From: Cerioporus squamosus | Lineage: Eukaryota; Basidiomycota; Agaricomycetes; Polyporales; Polyporaceae | Direction of reading: 5' to 3' | Assembly: GCA_022592435.1 (NCBI GenBank) | Contig: JABYQS010000155.1 | Span: 1-64,000 of the forward strand | DNA: 64,000 bases | Shown: positions 10,957 to 22,503 of the stretch, piece by piece | Layout of the letters: each line of letters begins with the position of its first letter | Numbering within the stretch: position 1 is the stretch's first letter | Position numbers and translations under genes: made by a program | Notes under the pieces: generated by a model | Told to the model about the DNA's origin: nothing | The model's database searches: none | What the model saw: the letters and a program-made list of their open reading frames with translations, nothing else

Positions 10957-11628
10957 CGGTAGAGTACTCAGACCTAGACTCCATGACGGTCGGCCTATCC
11001 GACCTTGCCTCTGACTGAAAAGCTTGAAGCTGTGGCAATCGCAAGACCATCCGCGCTGCGGCTAAACCTCGATTATATTCATATCCGTACGCGACGTCAC
11101 TAGTCACTCCGTATAAGCATGCACGATGAGACTCGCTCGACTGCGACTGCGACTGCGACTGCATTTCGAGTTCAACGACGCTGCACCAGTACCAGTAACC
11201 ACACAGCACAGCACGATTCAGAAGTCTACGAGTACACGTACAGTGGATTCACTTCGAATCGATTCGCGCAAGACGACGAGCAGAGAGCAATGGGACAGCC
11301 AAGACACAGGAGGGTGTGGGAGGAGACAGCAAAATGTACTAGTACGCTATGAGCCCTGGAGATGCACCATGAAACCCTGATAGAGAAAGAGAAGACCGGA
11401 AGAGCAGAAAGAATAATGATAGGCATGTAACGATGCGCAGGCAGGGAGCACGGCCCACGCCGCGAGCTGCAGAGCCGACATGCGTCGAGGAAGGGCCACG
11501 GAGGACGTCTGCGCCGGCGGAAGAGCGCAGCGCCGGGCGCCAAGGACCGAGAAGCCCATCGAAAGGCACTGGCAACGACAGAGGCGAGGTGAGGCGAGCA
11601 AAGGAGCCATCGTCGGCCACGCGTGGGC
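10957..11628. other. Intergenic, contains a short CGACTG microsatellite
   Basis: About 670 bases separate the deaminase-like relic and the ETT1-like gene. A short tandem repeat of CGACTG lies at 11139-11165. No gene was recognised. Confidence 0.45.
11139..11165. repeat. Microsatellite (CGACTG)n, about four copies
   Basis: The hexamer is repeated head to tail with no interruption. It is not inside a recognised gene. Confidence 0.7.
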
Positions 11629-13904
11629 TCACGAAACATCCATCGCATCATCCGCATCCCCCGCGCCGCACGCACCCAGATCCAGGTCCACCTCCCCCGC
11701 CTCCGTCTGCGCGCGCGTATACAGCTCCTCGCGCTTGTTCTCGTCCGCGGTCAGGTTCGCGAGCACGAGCAGCGCCTCCGCCAGCAGCGGGCTCACGTCC
11801 TCCATCTGCGCCGCCTGCGCGCCCACGAGCGCCGGGGTGAGCTGCCCCTTCGCGCGCTCGAAGAAGGAGATCGCCATGGCAAGGCCCTCTCGCGCCTCCT
11901 CCGCCTCGGAGGAGTGCAGCACCTCGACGTCGCCCGCCTCAAGCGCGGACTCCATCTCCTCGACGGGGGCGGAGCCCATGACGAGCCAGCACCGGCCGCG
12001 CGCGCAGAGGATCGGGCCGCGCCACGCGTCCATGTCGGCCTCGTTCTTCATCTGGTTGAAGACAGAGTCCGCCCAGGACGCCCAGTAGTGCCGCTGTGCG
12101 CCGGAGCTGAGGCGCTCTGCAACGCCGAGCACCTCGCTTGCGATCGTGAAGAGCTCCTTCGGGCGGGAGAACATGACCAGCGGATCACTCGCGGTGGACG
12201 ATTGCGCGTATGGGGAGGCGTAGTGCGAGGGTGGGGCGTGCGTGCCGGAGAAGTAGCCGGATGTCTGCGAGGGAGAAGACGAGGTACCCGGGGTGTGGAT
12301 GAAGGATGGATTGTGTGTATGTGAGTACTGCGGGTGCGGCATGTGGAAGATCCCGCGCGAGAACTGGTCCATCGCGAGGACCATGATGTCGTGCGCGGAC
12401 GCCGAGTACAGCGACATGCGGCGGGTCACGGGAGGGCGGAACTGCGCGATGGCGTGGAAGGGTGACGAGGTCGGCCATTGAGGTTCGGCCATGGAGAACG
12501 GCGAGCCGGAGGGGTAGTAGCAGTAGTCGCTCTGCGAGGCCGAGGACGCCTCGGCCTGTGTCTTGGCCATCTTCATGCTGTAAGTCACCTTCTCGTCCGC
12601 GAGGCAGACGAGCGTGCGGCCCCATACGATCGCCATACGCCAATCCTCGGTCGTGTCAAGGTTGGTGCCACCCACGCGACTGGGGAGGTTCTCGCCCGTC
12701 TCGAAGACGTCAAGCGCGGCGAGCCAGTACGTCGAGGGAGCGTCCGGCTCACCGGGGAGGACGATCGACGGGTCCTGCGCGACGAGGTTTCCGATGAGGA
12801 AGAGGGCGATGCCGAAGATGGCGTGAAACGCGGTCGGGAGCTCCGTGTGTCTGTGACGGGTGTGTGAGCGCGATGAGGACCGTCACGGTCTATGCGCGAG
12901 GATGCGGGGACGCACCGATGAGAGACGGTCGTCGCGCGTCTGCGATGCCAGTGCGAAGAACCGGCGGAGTCAGCATCGGACCAATCGCGGTTGAGACGTT
13001 CGTCCGTGGGTGTGATCGCATCTGGGGAGCGGCTCGTGCGGTGCACTGGCACGTCGGCATACACCACGGACGGGTCGGGGTGGTCGAGGAGGAAGCGGTG
13101 GCATTCGCGGATGACGGCGCGCAGGAGCGGGATCGCTTCGGGGATGTCTTCTGCTGGACGGGGGACATCAGTCATGGTGCGGTCTGGGTCGCGCCTGGTC
13201 GCGCCTGGTCGCGCCTGGTCGCGCCTAGACGGGGACGCACCGTCGTAGCGCTCCGCGGCGCGGGCAAAGAGCTCCTTGAGGTTCTCCCAGTCCTCGTAGT
13301 CGGCGGAGCGCACGGCCTTGCCCTTGGAGGACGCGTCGGACGCGGTGGACGTGGAGGGTGCGCGGGAGATGGAGTCAGGAGACATGGCGTGGATAGCTAG
13401 GCGGACTGGCGGAAGAGGGATGCGTAGGGGCGCATTATATAGCAGATGGTCAGACAGCGGGGTGCACGAACCGCGACCGGATGTCGGGGACGATGTGAAG
13501 TCCGAGTCGGAGTCAAAGTGGCCAGAGAGGCGTCTGCGCTTGGAGGAGGCGGAGGAGGAGGAGCGGGCGTCGTCGACCTCGTCTTCGTCCTCGTGGGGGT
13601 GCACGGGGAGGTCCCTGTGGGAGCTCGCGGCCGAGGGCGATCGGAGATGGACGGAGGCTGGGGAGACGGCGCGAGAGGAGGCAGCTGATGGTGAGTGCCA
13701 GGAGGGGGAGACGGAGGAGGAGGACGACGATGCGCGCAGAAAGTCGGCTATGCGCTCGTGCGAAAGCAGTTCCTGATTCGGCCACGGGAACGACGGCGCG
13801 GCTTGGGTTGCGCGTGCCTGGTGCTGCCGCCAGAGACCGCGGGGCCGTTTGCGCGACGGGGCGGGCAGCGACGGGACGCGGGTGGGCGACATGCACGCGA
13901 GCAT
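11629..13904 (-). CDS. Probable ETT1/Nro1-family protein (enhancer of translation termination), complete copy
   Basis: ETT1/Nro1 proteins are all-helical nuclear/cytosolic factors linked to translation termination in yeast and to hypoxic Sre1/Ofd1 control in fission yeast. Family-like blocks on the minus strand are DYEDWENLKELFARAAERYD, then after an 87-base intron (13154-13240) EDIPEAIPLLRAVIRECHRF and LLDHPDPSVVY. After a second intron come FHAIFGIALFLIGNLVAQDP, STYWLAALDVFETGENLPSR and DWRMAIVWGRTLVCLADEKV. The last block is PLLAEALLVLANLTADENKR then EELYTRAQ near the stop at 11629. The N terminus is a long Ser-rich low-complexity region (KRPRGLWRQ, DEDEVDDARSSSSASSKRRR). The start at 13904 (MLACMSPTRV; alternative 13892) lies just downstream of a TATA box. 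The protein is longer than yeast Ett1. Family assignment is from memory of motifs and is moderate. Everything upstream of about 12565 also occurs in copies 2 and 3. Confidence 0.6.
13188..13227. repeat. Minisatellite, 4 x 10 bases, in ETT1-like intron (copy 1)
   Basis: GTCGCGCCTG is repeated four times, the last unit ending in A. It lies inside the intron 13154-13240 of the minus-strand gene. Confidence 0.9.
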
Positions 13905-13947
13905 GGAGACGTCGAGAGAGAGGGCGGACAGCCCAGCGCAGGACGTC

Positions 13948-13955
13948 GTATATAT
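13948..13955 (-). promoter_or_regulatory. TATA box of ETT1-like gene, copy 1
   Basis: GTATATAT reads as a TATA box on the minus strand, about 45-60 bases upstream of the candidate start codons at 13904 and 13892. The same box is present at 22559-22566 in copy 2 and 31151-31158 in copy 3. Confidence 0.55.
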
Positions 13956-16334
13956 CGTTCGGGGCAGCCCACAGCCAGACTGCGTCCATGCACTCGCAGA
14001 GCAGTCCAGGCCAGTCCCTCCTCCCATCGCCATCATCCCGCCCAGTCCAGCCCCGCACAATATCAGTCAACCACAGCCCAGCCTCCCAGTCCGCCGCGTG
14101 CCCCGGCGATTTCCCGCCTCGACCTAGCCACAGTGCGTAGCCGTAACCTCAATCAATGACCAATGACCAGCTGCACGCTACCTCCCGACGCAGCACAACC
14201 TCCCGGAGGACCTCAACCCTACCACGAGATGCGAAGCGTTCGCAAGCCACCGTCGCTCGCCACCCGCGTCTTCTCTTGACCTCCAGTCTCCTCGTTGCGC
14301 CTCTCTCACGCTCCTCACTCGACGCACCTCGCCGCCCACCCTTGACGATGCTCATTCGTCCACGGCTGCTTCCTCTCTCCTCCGCTCGCCGCTCGCCGCT
14401 CTCTGCCCGCTGTCATTCGCTGGACGTCTCCGCGGACTCTTCCCGCACGCGCGCACACCAGGTAGTAGTCCGCAGACACTGTATCTCGCGGTGTGCACTA
14501 TATTGCTGACGTGAGTCACAGCATCTGGTGCATGCATACACCCTGGTAACCCGACGTGAGATTCCTCCTCTCCGCGTTCTGGTGAGCAGATCTGTCATAT
14601 TCCCTGTTCCCAGACACACTCACGTCAGTACAGAAGCTATACGTCCGCTCCGCGACTGTATGCGCAACCGGAGGTGTCCGTGATAGCCATCCGGAACTCC
14701 TTTGCCGGTCGAGCATTCCTGCGCACCGCACCTCCTCACTCGGTCGCAACAAGTCACATCTCGCATTCACAGGACGCCGCTCACTCAAGACCGGGAACAT
14801 CTTCGCCGGTATGCGGCCACACCAGCCCGAGTCTGCTCATCTGGCTCCCGGAGCTCTCGCACAACCAGTCCCGCGACTTCGTCCTCGATCTCGCCCGTGC
14901 TCACTTCCCGCTAGAACATCGCTCACAGAGTCTATCCCATACAGTAAGCATCACGCGACCGACCGAGCGATCGAATCCCGCTCATCAGCAGTGCACTCAG
15001 CAGTACAGCATGTTCAGACGAGCCGGACGCAGTCAAGAATCACGTCTCTATCGTCGCCGTGCCTCTGCCACCGCCGCTTCAAGACTCGCGACGAGGTACG
15101 TTCCACATACGCAACGCTGCCGCTCCTCCACGCTCACAGTCTTCTGATACATGCCGGTCAGAGTGTCCGCTCACCTCGCACGCGTTCAAGCCTTCCGCGC
15201 GCAAGCGGCGATGATTCCAACGCCGTCGGCATGGGCTCAATCACAACGCACAATGTATGTCTCTCCCTGTGCGATCCGGGACGCGATACTGACACCGCTC
15301 TGTTCTTCTGACTAGCCCTTCACCATCCGCGCCATGCTGCGCCCTTCTTCCGACGCCGTCACCACTCGACACTCTCATCGCGCTATCGAACCCCTGCACA
15401 GAATCACGACGTCCCGTAGCCTGCGTCGACCTTGTGCGGCGTCCTCAAGCTCCGTCCTCAAGCTCGGGCTCGTGCTCATCGCACACGACGTCTGCGACGC
15501 GACCCCGGACAGTGCAGCACTCGACTAGCAAGACACAGGCTTACTGGCGTTCTCCAGACGTGCGTCCCTCGTGCTCGGGCTCGTGGTTCGTGTACTGAAC
15601 TGTCTGTTCATTCGTTTCGAATCTAGATTACGTGCATCACTGTCCTACGCCACGCTACGTCGCGGGAAGCTGGGCCAGTACATCCAATAGTTCGACGACC
15701 TGTCTGCTGACCTCCTCACGCATAGTCGGTTCTCATCGTGACTCGGGACAAGCGAGCGGTACCTGTCGACGGTCCACTGCACGAACGTGCACCGGCACGC
15801 GCAGGCACCATTTCGACGGCCCCGCAGCGCTGCCCAGAGCACACGCCGCAGCCCGAACTCGTTCGCCGTCGTCTCCGCCACCCCACCCACCAACTACGGC
15901 CAAGCCTGCACTCTCCCGGTTCCCGACGTCTCATCCGGCTCCGTGCATCGCGGTCGGGTGATGCGCCCCGTCTGTTTTCTCACACAGCGCACACAGAACC
16001 TCGCACAACCCCTCGGACTCGCTCGGTCAGTCCCTCGACTACGACTCGGACACTGGTAGCCGGGTCACTACTCGGACGCGGCTACGGCTCCGCGACGTCG
16101 CCTGCGGCGACGAGACACAAGCACTCGGTACGCCCACCGCGTTTGCGATCCCGTGGATCCGGGAGAGCAAGTCAGTACTATACAAGCACCCGCCGGGCCG
16201 TCGTTCGCGGGCTGACTTGCCGGATGGACCCCTACTTTGGGGTGAGTACATGCAGTCGACGCACATAGGAAGGTATGCTCACCCGCGCGAGCTGACATCC
16301 CTCCAGCGCGATCCTTGTTCGCACATGAACGCCG

Positions 16335-16850
16335 TCCCGAGCACTCGGGCTTCGACCGTCGCTGCGGTTGTCGTCTTCCAAGGCGAGTTCGCATACACGC
16401 AGGCGAGCATGGCTGGTGAACGACTTACCTGAACAGCGGACGTCTATTTACGACGCCGATTGCGTCCAAGTCTCGCGTGATCTGGGACGAGCGTCAGCGT
16501 GCACTCGACGAGGTGCCGGACAGAAGCCGAAGGACGTACCGAGAGACAGGGCCTCGGACGCGCCCGCAAATGTCGGGAACACCGTTCCTCCCCGTCCGCA
16601 TCCGAGCATGCGGGCTTTGATCGCTGCGGCGCACCAGGACCCTGAGATAAGTTCGCGTCCATGCAAGCGACGATGAACGGTGAGCGACTCACCTGTGCAG
16701 CGGACGTCACTGGTCCTCGAAGCCCGCCGGCGATGCGTCCGAGTCTCGCGCGGCCTGGGACGGGTGTTAGCATCCATGCAGTCTCGACGATGGGCAGGAG
16801 AGAAGACGGTACGTAGAAGCCAGTTCCGGACGCGTCTGCCGATGCGCGCA
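16335..16850. repeat. Two degenerate tandem repeats of about 264-273 bases in X (copy 1)
   Basis: Shared blocks recur at this spacing: CCGAGCAcTCGGGCTT-like, GTGAaCGACTtACCT followed by CAGCGGACGTC (16436 and 16700), and GCGTCCaAGTCTCGCG (about 16462 and 16735). The equivalent region in copy 2 is about 24946-25461. Confidence 0.6.
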
Positions 16851-17840
16851 AGGTATGTCAGCCGGCGATACGCGCAGACCGAGTTGGAGATCGCACGTGC
16901 TCACCTGATGTCGGTTCAGAGGTACGTCGCCAGCGGCCGGTGTCGGTCCTGCGGATCCGGGAGTGTCAGCGCGACGAAGACACGACGGCCAGCATGCATA
17001 CCTCGCCCATGCAGCGCTTCAAGCATCGTCGAAGCCGGGAGAGAGGGAGAAGCCTGGACTTGGAGGTGAGCAGGACGCACAGGCCGCCGGGAGACGATCG
17101 GCATACCGTAAGTAATGCTCATCGCAGTGGCACGCAGGGCATCGTCCTGGAAGAACGAACATCAGCGTCGTGCTACGATGCCAGGCTACGGACCGCGAAC
17201 TTACCTGTTGTGTCGCTGTCTTGCCACACAACGCACGAGCTACCTGCCAGACGGATCTTCTCAGTGCCCTGGATGGCTCGAAGCGCGAGACTCGGGAGCA
17301 CACTTACCCCTGCCACTGCATCGCACGTCGATATCCGAGCTGCAGCGCGTCGCGGCAGAGCCCGAACCAGGAGCCGGGAGCCGGGAGATGAGAGGTGGGG
17401 GGAGGGCAGACGGGGACATGACGCCTCACCCGCGCCTCTCTCAGCCTAAGTACGTCGGGAGCAGGGCCCCGGGTCCGTGCGCCCGCGTGCGTTGTTTGGT
17501 GACCGTGTCTGCGTCCGAGGAAGTGCGGGTCTACGCGTCGGCGGTGTTGCAGGGCATTCTCGGCCAGCGGTGGTGGCGGACAGTGAGTACGTACTACGTA
17601 CTCTTGCATGTTCGATCTCGGTCGGTTTCCTATCTCGTTGGCAGCTGACATCAGTCACGGCATGTGGGTCGGTAGACGTTGGAATAAATTTTGTACCTCT
17701 CTATCGCTGTGAGACTGAGATCATATGCCTTGAGCACAGTGTGTTGAGTGGCATGCACAGTCACTTCGAGGAGAGTAGGATGCTCTCGGGATCTGTGCGA
17801 CAACTCGGAGTCGGTGGCACGGGAGGTTCGAGCAGAGGTG

Positions 17841-17846
17841 TATAAA
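17841..17846 (+). promoter_or_regulatory. Possible TATA box in X
   Basis: TATAAA follows a GC-rich stretch and precedes the moderate-GC part of X that contains the relic coding region. It is repeated at 26452-26457 in copy 2. Promoter activity is only a guess. Confidence 0.25.
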
Positions 17847-18366
17847 GCTTCCGAGTCCGGTCTAACCCTGAGAGTCGCACTCACGGTATCCCGAGTAAGT
17901 ATCCTTGAATGATCAATATTCGGGGGGACCCTTGATCAGGGCAGCGTATCCGACATCGGAACAAAGCTTGGGATGTCTGCAACCAGGTAGAGACATGACC
18001 TCGGAGCTGGTCCTGGAAGTACTAGACTTGCCACAGAAAGCGACAGTTTGAATATACGAGAGGACTGGCATAAGCATTCATGCGGACACAAAGGAGGTGG
18101 GGACTCTCTCGAACGGGCGGAAGGTTTAACCGGGAAAAACGAGTGTTTGAATTTGGGAGTGCCACATTCCGGATGAGAGGAGGCCCGGGCATGGGCTCCC
18201 ACGAAGCCAGGTTTCATGTGGGCAGCGGCAGGCAAACAGGAACTTTGCAAGCATAATGGACCTCCTCCAACCGACATACAATTATCAAGCAAGCGTGTGC
18301 ATACAAGACCTTCAGTGTGTCTAGTAGGACACTTTACTGTGCGGCATCATATGAAGGATGATATGA

Positions 18367-18743
18367 GAAATATGGCAAGCGTGGCCGTGGTACTTCAATG
18401 TCCCTTTTGGGAACCTCAGCGACATCCCCGGCGGCCAGCAGTCGCTCCACTCCATCCTCATCACCCTGCATGTTGGGATCCTGCGCTTCGAGCCTGTTGA
18501 CAACGACTTTGCCGACCTCGCAACCCAAAAGCTGTCCTCCCCAGTGCGCCCATCACGCGGCCCGCGCCGTGGTGCTTCGGCCCATTCGGGACAGACCAGA
18601 TCGGAACGAGCATGAAGAATGCATGCTTTAACAGCCGCAGGGAGCCGAGACGGCGTGTGAAGGATGGCCCGAAGACCCCGAAGATGGTGCTGGACTCGGA
18701 CATTGAGGAGGACACTGAGGTCGAGAGTGATGTCGATGAGTAG
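18367..18743 (+). pseudogene. Relic coding stretch in X, family not recognised
   Basis: The frame from 18367 reads EIWQAWPWYFNVPFGNLSDI, then PGGQQSLHSILITLHVGILR and FEPVDNDFADLATQK before stopping at 18615. Its composition looks like a genuine protein. A second frame overlaps (TDQIGTSMKNACFNSRREP, then VKDGPKTPKMVLDSDIEEDT) and ends with an acidic tail at 18743. The two frames together look like the 3' end of a gene interrupted by a frameshift. No start codon or upstream exons were found. The same stretch is at 26978-27354 in copy 2. Confidence 0.35.
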
Positions 18744-19980
18744 CAGTGGTGGATCTCTTGTGTCAGGCAGTGGACGAAGGAGCAAATGGGTGTTCATGCC
18801 AATCTATTGGCCGCTGGTGGCGGTGTTGGCTTCCGATCTTGCGGTAGCGGGAGCTTCCGGTGCTGAGACGTTTCAACGGCGCTGTGCAGGCCATGCTACA
18901 TAGGTATACCAGTGTCTTGCTGTGTTGGTGCAGCAGCCGGCCAGCTGTTGCCCTGTAAGGCTGAATGCACCTCCCGGCCGATGACTGCATTGAAACTGAC
19001 CGTGTACGAACCTAGAAGCCAACCCTGCAGCCATGCACTATTCGGCTGCGACGACTGCGCGCAATGTCAGATTTAGCCGAATTGTGCAAGACACGCACGA
19101 CTGGTACACACCCTGTACTCCCTGCCACACTTGTAAGCCTCTTGAGACTGCGGACGGTCGCTGTAAACAAGTAAGATATGGCTATCGCAGTTTCTGGTAC
19201 CCGGAAAGCTGCTACTTACCTTCATAAATTGCCCCCAGAGAGAATACACTGGAAGCGACGCAACGCGTATGGGCCGATAAGCGTCAGGTACCACACTTGA
19301 ATTGGGATGTCAGAGTGCCCTGGGAGAGCTAGGAATTTGCCGTCTCCGACACATGAATGTTCGCGTTAACCGGACCAGAGGCACTGCGTGTTGCACCCCT
19401 TCCTTCCTCCCACCACAGTGCATTCTGGCTTCGCCGTTGCCCTCTGGACTCTCCCGGCATCTGCGCGTCCTTTGGACTCCCCGGACGCAGACATAGCACT
19501 GCAGAAGACCGTGTTAGGTGAGGGCACTGCGTAGGGTTGCATACTTGCATCGGGCAGCACTGCACAGTGTTATGCACTGCTGCACTTGCCGTTCGCACTA
19601 GATGCATCATGCGACGCGCGAAGACACGATGGAGGTGTGGAGACCCGCACTGCTGTCCCGGGACCGCATCGGACGCGTTACGCGTCCGTCAACGTGTCCT
19701 GACCAGTTCTCCGAGGTGAGCATACTTCCAGCTCGATAGAATGCATCCTCGTACCGTTTGCATGGCTGCCGGCCATGGTCAAAATCCTTGAGGCCCGAGC
19801 TTTTCATCCTGCGAGCCTTCTGCTCGACCTCGATGTCAGGTAACGAGTCGTCAGCTCGTCCCCCACACTGCTGTAAGCCAAGGCTGGCGACGATTTCTTT
19901 CGTCGTCCGGCACGCATTCTCGCGTTCCAGACGACATGCACGGACCCCGGAAGACCTCCATGGTACGAGATATGTCCTAG

Positions 19981-20029
19981 AGGTACGTCAGAGGCTTCGC
20001 TGCCCATATACGCTGCTGGCGACGTACCT
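19981..20029. repeat. Stem-loop with AGGTACGTC arms, X copy 1 (first)
   Basis: AGGTACGTC (19981-19989) pairs with GACGTACCT (20021-20029). The right arm read in reverse complement is AGGTACGTCGCCAG, a motif that also occurs directly at 16920-16933. Confidence 0.55.
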
Positions 20030-20289
20030 GACGACCTGACTTCGCCGCAGGACCTCTCCAGACAAGCCCGCGCATCCGAGACAGCGCTGGGTAGGTATGT
20101 GGCCGAGGAGACTCTCGGCTTGATTCAGGCGAGTCAGTACGGCACTCTGCACATCTGCGAACGACTTTGTAGGCTTACCAAGTCGATGTCAGTTCGGTTC
20201 TCAGCGTGTCTCTGCACCGGTTCAATTCCAACGCTCTGGGCAGTTTATAGGTCTCCCGGGAGTCCTGCGTGACTGTCAAGCATGCTGTA

Positions 20290-20350
20290 AGGTACGTCAG
20301 AGGCGTCCAGGCTCTCGTGTCCTCGTCTGGCGACGTACCTGACAGCCTCA
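20290..20350. repeat. Stem-loop with AGGTACGTC arms, X copy 1 (second)
   Basis: This is the same arm pair as at 19981, with a different loop: AGGTACGTC (20290-20298) and GACGTACCT (20342-20350). Both stem-loops recur in copy 2 near 28591 and 28901. Confidence 0.55.
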
Positions 20351-21000
20351 GCTGATCTGCAACATCCAGAGCTCTCGGTCCCGCTCCACGGCTTTCGAGG
20401 TGCTCGGGTACCTGAGAGCAAGAGGAAAGGCCCCGGGTAAGTCAGTGCAACATGCAGCACGTCGAGAGCAACACATACTTACCAGTTCAACAGTCAACCT
20501 TCGCCCCGCGCCAGGTGCGTGTTGGTGGGCATCTAGCGGCCCGAAACGGACGTTGCTACCAGTTCAGCTCCGCAGGTGTCTGCGGATGGAAAGCGGCGAG
20601 CCTCCGCAGTGGTCTTCCCTCGGGCACGCGAGTATGTTGCCGGCTCTTCCGGGGCACCGAGCGCGATATCGGAGGTCTTCAAAGCGTGTATTCCAAGCTT
20701 CTGGGCGACGGAGGTCTGCTGCGGGAGAGTGAAGTCTTCAGCGGGCGCGCACAGCTCTCGGAACGGCGCAAGAGTTCTCAGGCATGTGGGCAACGAGATC
20801 TGCTATGGGGCGTATACGAAGGCGGGAGAGCGCAATTTCCGGAACACGGTAACGCGCGCGGTAGTTGTATCATAGCGAGTCTCACCATGGCTCTCCCTGT
20901 ACGTCCGAGTGTCTGCTCAGTGACATTTCCTGTACAATCCCTGTAGCTCTGTAAACCACCTCCCTGCTCCCGACCGCGCTCCCCACCCCCTCCCATCTCC

Positions 21001-22503
21001 CTACCGTGATTCTGCTGAGTCCCGTCCTATTTCCGGTCGAGCTACTCCCCCACTGCGCGCCTCACTCCGCTGCGCCCACCCAGCCACGAGGCTACCAAAC
21101 ACCCACTCGGCTGCTCGCGGAGAACGAAATATATTCGCGTGCGCTATGTACACGGCGAGACAGTCCTTGCGCGCCTCGGCCATCTTCATGCTGTAAGTCA
21201 CCTTCTCGTCCGCGAGGCAGACGAGCGTGCGGCCCCATACGATCGCCATACGCCAATCCTCGGTCGTGTCAAGGTTGGTGCCACCCACGCGACTGGGGAG
21301 GTTCTCGCCCGTCTCGAAGACGTCAAGCGCGGCGAGCCAGTACGTCGAGGGAGCGTCCGGCTCACCGGGGAGGACGATCGACGGGTCCTGCGCGACGAGG
21401 TTTCCGATGAGGAAGAGGGCGATGCCGAAGATGGCGTGAAACGCGGTCGGGAGCTCCGTGTGTCTGTGACGGGTGTGTGAGCGCGATGAGGACCGTCACG
21501 GTCTATGCGCGAGGATGCGGGGACGCACCGATGAGAGACGGTCGTCGCGCGTCTGCGATGCCAGTGCGAAGAACCGGCGGAGTCAGCATCGGACCAATCG
21601 CGGTTGAGACGTTCGTCCGTGGGTGTGATCGCATCTGGGGAGCGGCTCGTGCGGTGCACTGGCACGTCGGCATACACCACGGACGGGTCGGGGTGGTCGA
21701 GGAGGAAGCGGTGGCATTCGCGGATGACGGCGCGCAGGAGCGGGATCGCTTCGGGGATGTCTTCTGCTGGACGGGGGACATCAGTCATGGTGCGGTCTGG
21801 GTCGCGCCTGGTCGCGCCTGGTCGCGCCTGGTCGCGCCTAGACGGGGACGCACCGTCGTAGCGCTCCGCGGCGCGGGCAAAGAGCTCCTTGAGGTTCTCC
21901 CAGTCCTCGTAGTCGGCGGAGCGCACGGCCTTGCCCTTGGAGGACGCGTCGGACGCGGTGGACGTGGAGGGTGCGCGGGAGATGGAGTCAGGAGACATGG
22001 CGTGGATAGCTAGGCGGACTGGCGGAAGAGGGATGCGTAGGGCGCATTATATAGCAGATGGTCAGACAGCGGGGTGCACGAACCGCGACCGGATGTCGGG
22101 GACGATGTGAAGTCCGAGTCGGAGTCAAAGTGGCCAGAGAGGCGTCTGCGCTTGGAGGAGGCGGAGGAGGAGGAGCGGGCGTCGTCGACCTCGTCTTCGT
22201 CCTCGTGGGGTGCACGGGGAGGTCCCTGTGGGAGCTCGCGGCCGAGGGCGATCGGAGATGGACGGAGGCTGGGGAGACGGCGCGAGAGGAGGCAGCTGAT
22301 GGTGAGTGCCAGGAGGGGGAGACGGAGGAGGAGGACGACGATGCGCGCAGAAAGTCGGCTATGCGCTCGTGCGAAAGCAGTTCCTGATTCGGCCACGGGA
22401 ACGACGGCGCGGCTTGGGTTGCGCGTGCCTGGTGCTGCCGCCAGAGACCGCGGGGCCGTTTGCGCGACGGGGCGGGCAGCGACGGGACGCGGGTGGGCGA
22501 CAT
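21001..22503 (-). pseudogene. ETT1-like gene copy 2: truncated, fused to X tail, frame broken
   Basis: The copy contains the promoter, the N-terminal region and the middle of the ETT1-like gene. At 21177 it runs into X, where the frame continues after SMKMA as EARKDCLAVYIAHANIFRSP and stops at 21001, so the C-terminal half is missing. Compared with copies 1 and 3, one G is missing in the run near 22041 and one in the run near 22208, which disrupts the Ser-rich N-terminal frame. It can therefore make neither the full protein nor the intact chimera. Confidence 0.75.
21801..21840. repeat. Minisatellite, 4 x 10 bases, copy 2
   Basis: The same four-unit GTCGCGCCTG array as in copy 1. Confidence 0.9.

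Larger units (their letters stand above)
14251..21000. other. Region X, copy 1: 6.75 kb without a recognisable intact gene
   Basis: No frame longer than about 180 codons and no known domain was recognised on either strand. The first 3.5 kb is GC-rich and dense in intron-like pairs of GTRNGY and YAG separated by 40-60 bases, for example 15095-15144, 15257-15315 and 16863-16876. The middle (about 17.85-19.3 kb) is closer to average composition and holds a TATAAA (17841) and one relic coding stretch (18367-18743). The 3' part (19.5-20.4 kb) has paired stem-loops. Candidates are a spliced non-coding transcript, a decayed element, or sequence carried from elsewhere. Copy 2 of X lies at about 22862-29610. 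Confidence 0.6.
12565..21177. repeat. Tandem 8.61 kb unit, copy 1
   Basis: The unit starts at GGCCATCTTCATGCTG within the ETT1-like gene and ends where the same sequence starts again at 21178. It contains the gene's 5' half (to about 14250) plus region X. Compared with copy 2 I see almost no differences up to about 19.9 kb, apart from two single-G length differences near 13.42 and 13.60 kb. The last 1.27 kb carries roughly 18 differences. Confidence 0.95.

Noticed and set aside
13188..13227. CRISPR-like array
   Set aside because: The 10-base units are contiguous with no spacers; it is a minisatellite in a eukaryotic intron.
20217..20229. tRNA B-box-like GGTTCAATTCC
   Set aside because: No A box at the right distance and no acceptor stem or cloverleaf could be formed.
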